A stretch of 44,360 nucleotides of DNA from Alphaproteobacteria bacterium (GTDB taxonomy: Bacteria > Pseudomonadota > Alphaproteobacteria > Rhizobiales > Beijerinckiaceae), in assembly GCA_016869595.1 (NCBI GenBank), contig VGDT01000023.1, positions 1 through 44,360 of the forward strand, given 5' to 3'. The notes beneath the pieces were generated by a model. That model was not told where the DNA came from. It saw only the letters and a program-made list of their open reading frames with translations, and searched no databases. How positions within the stretch are numbered: the first letter of the stretch is position 1; each line of letters opens with the position of its first letter. Shown piece by piece: positions 26,411 to 36,001 of the stretch. The position numbers and the translations under genes are program-made.

Positions 26411-29400
26411 ATGAAAAGACTTCTGCTCCTCACTCTCTGCGCGCTCCTTGCCGCATCGGCGCCGCTGCGCGCGGAAACGCCGCCTATCTTCGATCGCGTG
26501 CAACGCGCCGACGGCGCGCGCGTCGCGCCCGATAGATTTTTGCGCGCCTATGATCCGGTGACGGTCTTCTTCTCCAGCGATGCCGGACCGAAGGACGGCG
26601 GACCTGAGGACGCGCCGCAAAAATATGTGATGATGACGCCGCAGCCTGCCGGCCAGTGGCGCTGGCTTGGTCCGCGCGCTTTGCAGTTTCGCCCCGCCGA
26701 CGCCTGGAAGCCGCTGTCGCGCATGAGCGTGAAACTCGGCGCAGCGGAAACCAGACTCGTCGCGCTGCTGCCGACGCCGCGTTCCACCAATCCAGCCGAG
26801 GGCGCCGATCCGCAGCTCGAACTGACACAGATCGCCCTTGTTTTTGCCGAGCCGGTCGACGTCGCCGCGCTTGCGCGGCTGTTGACGATCGAAATTCGTC
26901 CCTCGCCAGGCGTTTCGCCGCAAGGCGGGCAAACGCTCAGCGCGTCGGCCTATGAGATCCGCGCGCTGGAGCGGGGCGAGCGCGCCGAAGAACAGACATA
27001 CGTCATTCGTTTCCGCGAAAGGATAGCCGACGGCCGCGTCGCGATCCTGCGGCTACGGCTCTCCGACGAAGCGGGACTCGACGACCAGACCTATGAACTG
27101 CGGCTGCGCACCGCGCCGCCTTTCGCCGCCACGGAGGCAAGTTGCGGGCGCGGCTGGAGCGACGATCGCGCCGACAATGTGCTGCGCTGCGCGTCCTACC
27201 TTGTGACGCCGGAGAGCGGCGAAGAAGAAGGCGGCGAGGTCGCTACGCCGCCCTATTCCGCGGCGAGCAAGCGCCAGCTTGCGCTCTCATTCAACGCCAC
27301 GCCCGAAGCGCTCGACATTCTTCGGGCGCGTGAAGCGCTACGCATCACGCCTCCCGTCGACGATCTTGCCGTCGAGACCGACGGCAGGCGACTGCGCATC
27401 GTCGCGAAATTCCTGTCGGATCGGGTTTACGAACTTTCGATTGCGGAGGGCGCGCTCAAAGACTCGCAAGGACGCGCGCTTGCGACCGCCTTCACGCAGC
27501 GCTTCGCCTTCACCCGCGATGTTCCAGCGCTACAATGGGACGCGGGCTACGGCGTCGCGGAGCGTTTCGGTCCTCAACTCTTGCCGCTGCGCGGCCGCGG
27601 CTATGATCGCGCCGACATCCGCATCCACGCCATCGATCCGCTGTCGCGAGATTTCTTCCCCTTCCCGGCGCATGGCGTCGAGACGAGCGATTCCGACGCG
27701 CCGCCCCTGCCCGGCAACGAGCCGAAGTCATGGAGCGAGACTGCCGACATTGAGGCGCAGGCGATCAAGGAGCGGATTAAGTCGCTCGGATCGCCCTCAG
27801 CGTCGCGCCTCGTCGATCTGCCGATCCGCCGCAACGGCCCCGACGCGAAATTCGGCGTCGATCTCAAGGAGGATTTCGCCAAAGTCAGCGGCCGCGGTCA
27901 GCCGGGAACCTATCTTGTCGGACTTCGCGCGGTCGATGACGACAAGCGCCGCTGGCTGCGCGTGCAGATCACCGATCTCTCGTTGTCAGCCATAGAAGAG
28001 CCGACGCGCGTGCGTTTCGTCGTCACCTCGCTCTCGACGACGCAGCCAGTCAGCGGCGCACAAATCCGTGTCGAAGGACTCAAGGACGAAAAATTCGTCA
28101 CGCTCGCGAGCGGAACCACCGACGCTTCGGGCTTCTATTCCTGGACGCCCGACAAGCGCGGCGGCGGCGAAGCGCGCCGCGTCGTCGTGAACAAGGGGTT
28201 AGATACGCTGGTCACCGACCCTAACAGCGCGCCTTCAGAATATTCGCGGGAAATCTGGTCGAAGCCAGAGTCGGAATGGCTTGACTGGACGAGCGAGGCT
28301 GACCAGCCACGCGCCGAAAAGCCGCGCACACTCTGCCATCTCTTCTCCGAGCGGCCGATCTACCGGCCGGAGGAAAGCGCGCACATCAAAGGCTTCGTGC
28401 GCAGCTATCGCGGCGGCGCGCTGAGCCTCACAAAGACCGGCGGAACGCTTGTCGTAACGGGGCCCGGCAATCAGGAATGGCGCATTCCGGTGAAGCTCGA
28501 CGCGAGCGGCGGCTTCTATCACAAATTCGACGCGCAAACTCAGGCGACCGGCGACTATTCGGCAAGATTCGAACCGGATGCGCCGAAAAAAACGAACAAA
28601 GCCGAGGCGCAGAAAAGCGGAACGGAAGAAGCCGTCGAGGCAGAGAGCGAAGCGGCAGAGCCCGCTCAAGACATTTCCTGCGGCCAGTTCACGTTCAAGA
28701 AAGAAGCCTATCGTCTGCCGACGTTCGAAGTGGTGCTCAACGCGCCGCAGACCGTCGCGCTCGACGGGACCTTCGACGTCGATCTCCTCGCCCGCTATTT
28801 CGCTGGCGGGCTTGCGGCTGACCGTCCCGTCAAATGGCGCGCGGCGCAGTTTCCACATGTCTTCGCGCCGCCGGGACGGGAGGGCTTCCTCTTTTCGACC
28901 GACGCGCGCTTCTCGGGCGAGGGTAAGTTCAAATCGACTGCCGTGCTGGAGCGCGATCAGCGCACCGACGCCGGCGGCGCCGCCCGCATGACCTTCGATA
29001 CGACGATCGAGCCGACGGCGCAGCCGCGCCGCTACTCCATCGAAGCGACGGTGACGGGCGACGACGGCGTCGAGGTGCGCAATGTGCAGAATGTCATCGC
29101 GCTGCCGCCCTTCGTACTCGGCGTGAAGACGCCGCGCTATGTCGAGCGTCCCGGCGTCGTAACGCCGGAGCTCATCGCCATCGACGGCAAGGGCGACGCG
29201 GTTGTGGGCCTTGAGATGACGCTGCGGCTCATCAAGCGTAACTGGATTTCGACGCTGCAGGCGTCCGATTTCGCTCAGGGCGCAGCAAAATATGTCACCC
29301 AGGCGCAGGACGATGTTTTAATCGAACGCAAGGTGACGAGCGCGAAAGAAGCGCAGAAAATCGAACTCGAGACGCGCGACGCCGGCGTCTATGTCGTGCA

Positions 29401-32242
29401 GCTGGAGGCCTATGACAGGCTCAAGCGCCGGCAGCAGGTGAGCGTCGACTTTTTTGTCGGCGGCGACACTCCAGTCACTTTCGCGCGGCCGCCGGCTGAA
29501 TCCGCGACGATCACCACCGACAAGGATAAATATGCGCCGGGCGAGGTGGCGACGCTCATCATCCAGTCGCCGTTCCAGAACGCGCGCGCGCTCGCCATCA
29601 TTGAACAGCCGAGCGGCGTCTATGACTATGAGTTCGTCGACATCGCCAATGGCTTCGGCCGCTACGCTGTTCCGATCAAGAAAGAGCAGATGCCGAAGCT
29701 CGCCGTGCATTTCCTGATCATGCGCGGACGGTTGAAGGATGCGCCGCCGCAGCCGACGGCGACTTTCGATCTGGGCAAGCCCGTCACCATTGCGGCGACA
29801 AAATGGATCGAGGTGACGCCGGTCAAGAACATCGTCAATGTGAAGCTCGAACATCCTGCCAAGGCGCGCCCAGGCGAAGCGATCGAGGTCGCGCTGCGGC
29901 TTTCGGATGACGCCGGCAAGCCGCTGTCCGGCGAAGCGACCTTCTGGATGGTCGATCAGGCGGTGCTCTCGCTCGCAAAGGAACGGCCGCTCGATCCGCT
30001 ACCCGACTTCATCGTCGAGCGCGAAACGAAAATGGCGGCGCGCGACACACGCAATATGGCCTTCGGCGTCATCCCCTTAGAGGAGATCGCTGGCGGCGAC
30101 GGCGATGAATTGCAGGAATGGGGCGCTGAAAACAATATTTCCGTGCGCAAGAATTTCACGCCGGTGCCGATCTATCTGCCGAGCGTGAAGATCGGGCCAG
30201 ATGGCGTCGCCAAAATCAAGGTGCAGCTTCCCGATACGCTCACCGTGTTCAAGCTGCGCGCCAAAGCGGTGAGCGGGCCCGACCGTTTCGGCGCAGCCGG
30301 TGGCGAAATGCTGATCCGTCAGGCGCTGGTCGCGCAGCCGGCGCTACCGCGATTTATTCGCCCAGGCGACGCCTTCGACATCGGCCTCGTCGCGCGCATC
30401 GTCGAAGGACCTGGCGGCGCCGGCAAAGCGTCAATCGCGGCGCCGGCGCTGACGCTCTCCGGCGAGGCGAGCCGCAAGATTGAATGGACGCAGAACAAGC
30501 CTGTGCGCATTGATCTGCGCGCTGCAGCGCCGGCCCAACTTGCAGGCGACGCGACGCTCGCCTTCCGCATCGAGCGCGACGCCGACCGCGCGAAAGACGC
30601 CGTCGAAATCGCGTTGCCGGTGAAGGAGGATCGCGAGGCGACGCGACGCTTCGAATTGGTCGAGATCGCCCCCGGCGAAACGAAAACGATTGCTGCCGCT
30701 AGAGAACAGGCGCGGCCTGGCAGCTTCTCGCGCGAGACGATCGTCGCCGCCGACCCATCGCTTGTGAGGCTCGTCGCCGGACTGAATGCGCTCGTCGAAT
30801 ATCCCTATGGCTGCACCGAGCAACGCTTGTCGCTCGCGCGCGGCGGACTGGCGCTAAAAAGCTTCGCGCCAATTCTTACGGCGGCGGGGCTCGAGGATCG
30901 CGTCTCCACAAATGTGAAATCGACGGCGCAAATCATTGACCAGTCGATCGACGCTGACGGGCTCGTCGCCTTCTGGCCGCGCGCGCGCGGCACGGTCTCG
31001 CTGACCGCCTGGTCTTATGACTTCCTTGCGCGCGCCGAGCGCGCTGGAGAGCCGATCGACAAGACGCTTTTGGATCGTCTCGCCAATATCCTCAAATTAT
31101 CGTTGCGTTCCGATTATCCGCGACTGCTTTCGGGCGATGAATTGCGCGAGCGCGTCGAGGCGCTCGCTGCGCTCGCAGAAGGCGGCAAGCTCGATGAATC
31201 CTACGTCGCCGAATTTGCGCGCCGCGCCGACTTCCTGCCCAATATCAGCGTCGCGCAAATGGCCGCCGCCGCCGCGCTTCTGCCCAATGTCGATCAGCGC
31301 GCGCTCGCCGCGTTGATCGATACGATGTGGAGCCGGGTGAAATTCGCTAACCGAAACGGCGTGCAGATCTATGCGGGACAGGCCGCTGAAAGCGCTTCGC
31401 CGATCATTCTGCCTTCCGAGACGCGCAATCTGGCCGAGATGGTGCGCGCCGCATCGCTTACCGCCTCCGGCGATCCGCGCGCCAATGCGCTGCGCGACGC
31501 GCTGCTGCGGCTTGGCGAAGGCGACGGCTGGGGAACGACCAACGCCGACGCCGCAGCGATCGAAGCGCTCGCCGAAATCTGGCGGCGGCCGGTCGCGCCG
31601 ATCGGCGTCACCTTCAATGATGGCGGACAGGATCGCGCGTTGACGCTCGACGCCAACAGTCCGGTCGTCCGCCATGTGTCAAAGAGCGACGCGCCGCTGA
31701 AAATCGCCAATGGCTCGAATGCGCCGCTCGTCGCGATGATCGAGACCCGCTACACGCCGGCGGAGCCGGGCGCCAAGGCCCAGCCGACGAGCGACGGCTT
31801 TACGATTACTCGACAGAGCTGGCGTATCGAAAGCGGCAAGGCGCCACAGAAAATCGAATTCAGCGACGGCGTTTTGCAGGTGAAGCAGGGCGACCTCATC
31901 GAGGAGACGGCGGAAGTGGTCAATCCCGAAGATCGCACGCATATCGCGATCTCGATCCCGCTCGCCGCCGGCTATGAGCCGCTCAATCCCAACATCGCGA
32001 CGGCGCCCGCCGAAGCGCAGCCTTCATTTGCGCCGACGCTGCAACCGAGCTGGGTCTCTTTTGGCGACGACCGCGTGTTCTACGCATATGATTCGCTGCC
32101 GAAAGGAACCTACCGCTTCGCCTTTCGGCTGCGCGCGCAGACGGCGGGCGCCTATACCCAGCCGTCTGCCCTTGTCGAGGCGATGTACAAGAAGGGCCTT
32201 CGGGCGACGAGCGCGGGGGCAAGGGTGGAGATTGGGAAGTGA
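26411..32242 (+). CDS. Bacterial alpha-2-macroglobulin (thioester protease inhibitor)
   Basis: 1943 residues. Traps proteases by bait-region cleavage and covalent thioester linkage. The signal peptide MKRLLLLTLCALLAASAPLRAE has no lipobox cysteine, so the protein should be soluble in the periplasm. Macroglobulin-type beta domains fill the first ~1400 residues. These include an acidic Lys/Glu linker (about 730-755) followed by ISCGQFTFKKEAYRLPTFEV, and the A2M-domain stretch WMVDQAVLSLAKERPLDPL. The thioester motif GCTEQ (Cys1468 to Gln1471) opens the helical thioester domain, and a C-terminal beta domain follows. Start 26411 has AAAGG 7 bases upstream; ATG 26390 overlaps the previous stop and is the alternative. 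It lies between the giant repeat protein and PBP1C, as in YfhM-PbpC type loci. Confidence 0.95.
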   Translation: MKRLLLLTLCALLAASAPLRAETPPIFDRVQRADGARVAPDRFLRAYDPVTVFFSSDAGPKDGGPEDAPQKYVMMTPQPAGQWRWLGPRALQFRPADAWKPLSRMSVKLGAAETRLVALLPTPRSTNPAEGADPQLELTQIALVFAEPVDVAALARLLTIEIRPSPGVSPQGGQTLSASAYEIRALERGERAEEQTYVIRFRERIADGRVAILRLRLSDEAGLDDQTYELRLRTAPPFAATEASCGRGWSDDRADNVLRCASYLVTPESGEEEGGEVATPPYSAASKRQLALSFNATPEALDILRAREALRITPPVDDLAVETDGRRLRIVAKFLSDRVYELSIAEGALKDSQGRALATAFTQRFAFTRDVPALQWDAGYGVAERFGPQLLPLRGRGYDRADIRIHAIDPLSRDFFPFPAHGVETSDSDAPPLPGNEPKSWSETADIEAQAIKERIKSLGSPSASRLVDLPIRRNGPDAKFGVDLKEDFAKVSGRGQPGTYLVGLRAVDDDKRRWLRVQITDLSLSAIEEPTRVRFVVTSLSTTQPVSGAQIRVEGLKDEKFVTLASGTTDASGFYSWTPDKRGGGEARRVVVNKGLDTLVTDPNSAPSEYSREIWSKPESEWLDWTSEADQPRAEKPRTLCHLFSERPIYRPEESAHIKGFVRSYRGGALSLTKTGGTLVVTGPGNQEWRIPVKLDASGGFYHKFDAQTQATGDYSARFEPDAPKKTNKAEAQKSGTEEAVEAESEAAEPAQDISCGQFTFKKEAYRLPTFEVVLNAPQTVALDGTFDVDLLARYFAGGLAADRPVKWRAAQFPHVFAPPGREGFLFSTDARFSGEGKFKSTAVLERDQRTDAGGAARMTFDTTIEPTAQPRRYSIEATVTGDDGVEVRNVQNVIALPPFVLGVKTPRYVERPGVVTPELIAIDGKGDAVVGLEMTLRLIKRNWISTLQASDFAQGAAKYVTQAQDDVLIERKVTSAKEAQKIELETRDAGVYVVQLEAYDRLKRRQQVSVDFFVGGDTPVTFARPPAESATITTDKDKYAPGEVATLIIQSPFQNARALAIIEQPSGVYDYEFVDIANGFGRYAVPIKKEQMPKLAVHFLIMRGRLKDAPPQPTATFDLGKPVTIAATKWIEVTPVKNIVNVKLEHPAKARPGEAIEVALRLSDDAGKPLSGEATFWMVDQAVLSLAKERPLDPLPDFIVERETKMAARDTRNMAFGVIPLEEIAGGDGDELQEWGAENNISVRKNFTPVPIYLPSVKIGPDGVAKIKVQLPDTLTVFKLRAKAVSGPDRFGAAGGEMLIRQALVAQPALPRFIRPGDAFDIGLVARIVEGPGGAGKASIAAPALTLSGEASRKIEWTQNKPVRIDLRAAAPAQLAGDATLAFRIERDADRAKDAVEIALPVKEDREATRRFELVEIAPGETKTIAAAREQARPGSFSRETIVAADPSLVRLVAGLNALVEYPYGCTEQRLSLARGGLALKSFAPILTAAGLEDRVSTNVKSTAQIIDQSIDADGLVAFWPRARGTVSLTAWSYDFLARAERAGEPIDKTLLDRLANILKLSLRSDYPRLLSGDELRERVEALAALAEGGKLDESYVAEFARRADFLPNISVAQMAAAAALLPNVDQRALAALIDTMWSRVKFANRNGVQIYAGQAAESASPIILPSETRNLAEMVRAASLTASGDPRANALRDALLRLGEGDGWGTTNADAAAIEALAEIWRRPVAPIGVTFNDGGQDRALTLDANSPVVRHVSKSDAPLKIANGSNAPLVAMIETRYTPAEPGAKAQPTSDGFTITRQSWRIESGKAPQKIEFSDGVLQVKQGDLIEETAEVVNPEDRTHIAISIPLAAGYEPLNPNIATAPAEAQPSFAPTLQPSWVSFGDDRVFYAYDSLPKGTYRFAFRLRAQTAGAYTQPSALVEAMYKKGLRATSAGARVEIGK

Positions 32243-32270
32243 TGAAAGTTAGCGGCGTCGCGCCGATGCG

Positions 32271-32391
32271 CCCCTTCTCCCGCCCGCGCGGGAGAAGGTG
32301 TCATGCGAAGCATGACGGATGAGGGTCGCGGGGTTCACCCTCACCCGACCCCGCTTCGCGGGGCCACCCTCTCCCAAAGGGAGAGGGTTCG
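32271..32391. repeat. REP-like palindromic pair entering the pbpC frame
   Basis: Three dyads lie in a row: CTTCTCCCGCCCGCGCGGGAGAAGG, then CATGCGAAGCATG with GGATGAGGG, then CCCCGCTTCGCGGGG followed by CCCTCTCCCAAAGGGAGAGGG. The first half matches the element at 2706-2757. The ATG at 32319 and the following 24 codons of the PBP1C reading frame are inside this element. Confidence 0.85.
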
Positions 32392-34655
32392 CGCATTTTG
32401 CAATAGCACTCCTTGTGGCAACGCTATTTGCAGGCGCCGTCTGGCTCTCGCATGAGGCGCTTTCGCACGCCGAACTCGTCTCTCCGCACGCAAGCGCTAT
32501 CGTTTACGACCGAAACGGCGCATTTCTGACCCAGATCGGCGAAAGGATTCTTGACCCCGCGACGAATGCGGCGCGCGTCGATTACGGCTATTGGCCGCTG
32601 AAGACTGTCCCGGAAAAAATTGCGCACGCGACTCTCGCTCTCGAAGATCGCCGCTTTTACGCTCACCCAGGCGTCGACATCCGTGCGTTGCTACGCGCCG
32701 CCTGGCGCAATCTAACATCGCTCGGCAGACGCGAAGGCGCCTCGACGATCGCCATGCAGGTCGCGCGCATGCAGGGCGAGAGGCCGCGCAGTTTCGGCGA
32801 AAAACTGATGCAGGCTGTGACAGCGCTCGCGATCATCTCGCGTCACAGACATGAAGCGACGCTCGCGCATTATCTGCGGCTCGCGCCATACGGATTGAAC
32901 GGGCATGGCGTCGCCTACGCCGCGCGTTTTTATTTCGACAGGCCGGTCGAAGATCTCTCCTGGGCGCAGGCCGCCCTGCTCGCCGCCATTCCGCAATCGC
33001 CTGGACGCATGAACATCACGCGCGAAAGCGGCCTCAAATTGGCGGCCGCACGCGCCCGATACGCTCTCGCGCGACTAGAGGAAGAAGGCGCCCTCGACGC
33101 CGCGCAGGCGGCGCTGGCGCGCGCAGAACTCGATCATATGCACCCGCTCGACGCCAAGCGCCGTCCTGAGACGCTGCACCTCGCGCTACGCTATGAGGCG
33201 CTCGCGCGCGAGGGCTTGGCGCGGCCAGTCTCAGACGGCGACCGACGCATCAATGCGACGATCAATATGGAGGTCGAACGAGACGTGTTGCGTCTTGCGC
33301 GCCGCTATCTTTCCAATTTTCGCAGCCGCGGCGCGCGACAAGTCGCGGTCATGGTCATTGAGCGCGGAACGAACGCCGTCATTGCCGACGTCGGCTCGTC
33401 CGACTATCGCGATCCTCAGGCAGGCGCCTTCGATTTCACGCGCGTGCGGCGCTCGCCTGGTTCGACGTTGAAGCCCTTCATCTATGCGCTGGCGTTCGAG
33501 CGCGGCGCTCTCAAGACGACGGACCTTTTGAACGACATTCCCGAAGGCGCGTCGGGCGTATCGAACGCCGACGGACTCTATCTCGGACCGCTGACGCCGC
33601 GTCAGGCGCTCGCAAATTCGCGCAATGTGCCGGCGACGAATCTGCTGCGGCGCGTGGGGCTCGAGGCGAACTTCAATTTCCTTCGCGATCTCGGACTGCA
33701 TGATCTCGAAACCCCGGCGGAGAGTTTCGGAATTTCCATGGCGATCGGCGCCCTGCCGACCAGGCTTGAGGATGTGATGCGGGCCTATGCCGCGCTCGCT
33801 GATGACGGACTTATGCGCGAGCTTGCGTTCACGCGCGGAGAAGCGCGGCGCGCGCAGCGGCGCGTGCTGTCGGTCGACAGCGCGCGTCTGATCACGTCTA
33901 TGCTTTCTGACCCGCAGGCGCGGCTTCCCTCCTTTCCACGCTACGGACCGCTCGAATATCCTTTCGCCGTCGCCGTGAAGACCGGAACGTCGCAAGCCTA
34001 TCGCGACGCCTGGACGGTCGCCTTTTCGCACAAATTCATTGTCGGCGTGTGGATCGGGCGCGGCGACGCCGGCGCGATGCGCGCGATGACAGGCGTGTCA
34101 TCGGCGGCGCGGCTTGCTCACGCCGTGCTTGCGAAACTGCATGACGCAACGCCGGGAGACATCGCGCCGGAAACATTTGCGCCGCCGCCAAGCCGCGTCG
34201 CCATCGACCTTTGCCGTGTCGGCGACGGCGACGACTGCACGCAGACGCTACGCGAATGGGCGAAGCCGAGAGAGGCGCGAGAGGCCGAGTCTCGCGTTGC
34301 GAAGCCTCATTCTGACGAGCCGGTCGCACGTCAGGCGCCGACAAGCGCATCAGACGTCGAACTCGGGCCGCCCCAAGATCGGGGCGGCGCGCCGCTTGTG
34401 ATCGCGACGCCGGAACACAACACGCATATCTGGCGAAACCCCGAGCAGCCGCAGCGCTTAAATAGACTCGCGTTGAAGCTCGCGCCGATGGGCGGAGACA
34501 CGCAAATTGTCTGGACGATCGACGGCGAACCATTCGTCACGGCGCAAGCGAACGAAACCGTGTTCTGGCCGATGACGCCCGGCGCGCACCGAATTCAGGC
34601 GCGACTCGCGCTTGCGCCCGTCGCGTCGCGCGCGGTGAAGATTGTGATCGAGTGA
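32319..34655 (+). CDS. pbpC: Penicillin-binding protein 1C
   Basis: 778 residues as read from ATG 32319. A bifunctional class A PBP: one N-terminal membrane helix (about 27-45); glycosyltransferase domain with EDRRFYAHPG (Glu109) and GASTIAMQVARM. The transpeptidase has STLK (Ser382), SRN (434-436) and KTG (554-556). A C-terminal beta domain (about 690-778, PLVIATPEHNTHIW) is the PBP1C-specific BiPBP_C module. It follows the A2M gene, the usual pairing in which A2M guards the wall while PBP1C repairs it. The first 24 residues (MRVAGFTLTRPRF...) are encoded by a REP-like repeat, so the true start may be downstream, for instance a GTG in the LLVATLF stretch, or the N-terminus is chimeric. Confidence 0.93.
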   Translation: MRVAGFTLTRPRFAGPPSPKGRGFAHFAIALLVATLFAGAVWLSHEALSHAELVSPHASAIVYDRNGAFLTQIGERILDPATNAARVDYGYWPLKTVPEKIAHATLALEDRRFYAHPGVDIRALLRAAWRNLTSLGRREGASTIAMQVARMQGERPRSFGEKLMQAVTALAIISRHRHEATLAHYLRLAPYGLNGHGVAYAARFYFDRPVEDLSWAQAALLAAIPQSPGRMNITRESGLKLAAARARYALARLEEEGALDAAQAALARAELDHMHPLDAKRRPETLHLALRYEALAREGLARPVSDGDRRINATINMEVERDVLRLARRYLSNFRSRGARQVAVMVIERGTNAVIADVGSSDYRDPQAGAFDFTRVRRSPGSTLKPFIYALAFERGALKTTDLLNDIPEGASGVSNADGLYLGPLTPRQALANSRNVPATNLLRRVGLEANFNFLRDLGLHDLETPAESFGISMAIGALPTRLEDVMRAYAALADDGLMRELAFTRGEARRAQRRVLSVDSARLITSMLSDPQARLPSFPRYGPLEYPFAVAVKTGTSQAYRDAWTVAFSHKFIVGVWIGRGDAGAMRAMTGVSSAARLAHAVLAKLHDATPGDIAPETFAPPPSRVAIDLCRVGDGDDCTQTLREWAKPREAREAESRVAKPHSDEPVARQAPTSASDVELGPPQDRGGAPLVIATPEHNTHIWRNPEQPQRLNRLALKLAPMGGDTQIVWTIDGEPFVTAQANETVFWPMTPGAHRIQARLALAPVASRAVKIVIE

Positions 34656-34671
34656 GGCGAGCGCCAGGCTT

Positions 34672-34778
34672 GTCATTCCCGACAGGCTGAAGGCTTGATC
34701 TGGAATCCTGGGCAGCGTCATCATTGGCGGAATTTTGTTGGATTCCCGAAGGCGCGCCATGCGCGTGCCGGGAATGAC
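34672..34778. repeat. REP-like inverted repeat with GTCATTCCC/GGGAATGAC ends
   Basis: The ends GTCATTCCC (34672-34680) and GGGAATGAC (34770-34778) are exact inverse complements. They enclose TGGAATCC and GGATTCCCG, further inverted pairs typical of rhizobial short repeats. It lies in the gap between pbpC and the AI-2E-type gene and has no coding potential. Confidence 0.75.
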
Positions 34779-34876
34779 ACTCCGCAATAATGGCCTCTCA
34801 CCCGCGCCCAGTAGATGGTTTTCAATGCAGCGCTAGAATTACAGCTAGATAGCGACCGGGAATCAACGGGTGCAAG

Positions 34877-35926
34877 ATGAACAACCAAGTCGTGACCATC
34901 ATGGCTGCGCTCGTCATAACGTTCGTTGTGCTCGCAGCCTCATCCATGGCCCAGGTCGTCATCGAGCCGGTGGTTTTTGCGATATTCATCATCGCATTGA
35001 TATGGCCGCTGCAGAAGGCGCTCCAGTTCCGAATGCCAAAAGCTTTGGCGCTGCTGATCACGATTGTCGTGACGCTTGCCGTCGTTATCGCGCTGACGTC
35101 GATGGTTGTATGGGGTGGCGGCGAGATCGCCGATTGGATTCGTCGGAATCTCTTGAAAATTGGGACGACATTCCGCAACTCCACGACGTGGCTGGAAGAT
35201 CACGACATATTCGTGATGTCGCATGTGACGGAAAATTTCGATGCCGCGTGGTTGGTCGGCTTTCTAAAAACAGTCGCATCAAGGGTCAATGTTCTTGTCG
35301 GCTTCTCTCTTCTGGTTTTCATATTCTTGATCATGGGCCTTGTCGAAACAGAAGATTTTCAAGATCACATTGTGAAATTAAAAGACCAAGAAACAAGTCG
35401 TCGTTTGTTGACGGCAAGCCAGTCGATCGGGAGGAAATTCCGCAAATATATGATCGTCCGCACAATCGCGAGCATTGTTACAGGCGTCGCGGTCGGCGGT
35501 TTTGCTCTGCTCATGAGGCTTGAGCTTGCCGCCGCCTGGGCGATCCTCGCATTCGCGCTTAACTATCTACCCTATATCGGATCATTAATCGTTACTGTTT
35601 TTCCAGCGTTGTTTGCTCTTGTTCAATTCGATTCCTGGCAAACCGCGATGCTCGTGTTCGTCGCGCTCGCTGTTATTCAATTTGTCATCGGCAGCTATCT
35701 CGAGCCGCTCATTTCGGGTTCGGCTTTGGCGATTTCACCATCCGTTGTCGTATTTGCAGTCGTTCTCTGGACCTTTTTGTGGGGTCTTCCAGGAGCCTTC
35801 ATTGGGGTCCCGCTGGCGATCGCCTTTCTCACGCTTTGCGCGCAGTTTCGGTCAACTCAGTGGATCGCGACGATGTTCTCTGGAGCGTCGCAAACCCCCG
35901 ATCGCCGCCGGACTGAAGCAAACTGA
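34877..35926 (+). CDS. AI-2E family (PerM/TqsA-like) membrane transporter
   Basis: 349 residues. Two N-terminal helices (about 5-24, 28-45), a third near 56-78, a periplasmic loop with NSTTWLEDHDIFVM, and a C-terminal set of four to five helices. The family signature lies near residues 231-245 (FALNYLPYIGSLIVT), followed by SYLEPLISG and FLWGLPGAFIGVPLAIAF. Family members export various solutes or ions (autoinducer-2, Na+/H+); the substrate is not predictable. The coding sequence looks clearly less GC-rich than its neighbours. It has no operon partner and lies between a REP-like element and convergent murA. Confidence 0.92.
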   Translation: MNNQVVTIMAALVITFVVLAASSMAQVVIEPVVFAIFIIALIWPLQKALQFRMPKALALLITIVVTLAVVIALTSMVVWGGGEIADWIRRNLLKIGTTFRNSTTWLEDHDIFVMSHVTENFDAAWLVGFLKTVASRVNVLVGFSLLVFIFLIMGLVETEDFQDHIVKLKDQETSRRLLTASQSIGRKFRKYMIVRTIASIVTGVAVGGFALLMRLELAAAWAILAFALNYLPYIGSLIVTVFPALFALVQFDSWQTAMLVFVALAVIQFVIGSYLEPLISGSALAISPSVVVFAVVLWTFLWGLPGAFIGVPLAIAFLTLCAQFRSTQWIATMFSGASQTPDRRRTEAN

Positions 35927-36001
35927 ATTTTAAGAGAATCGATTGAGTCCGAGGCGCCTAACGAAACGCCAGGCCTCGTCAGTCCTTGGCTAAGATCGCT
36001 C

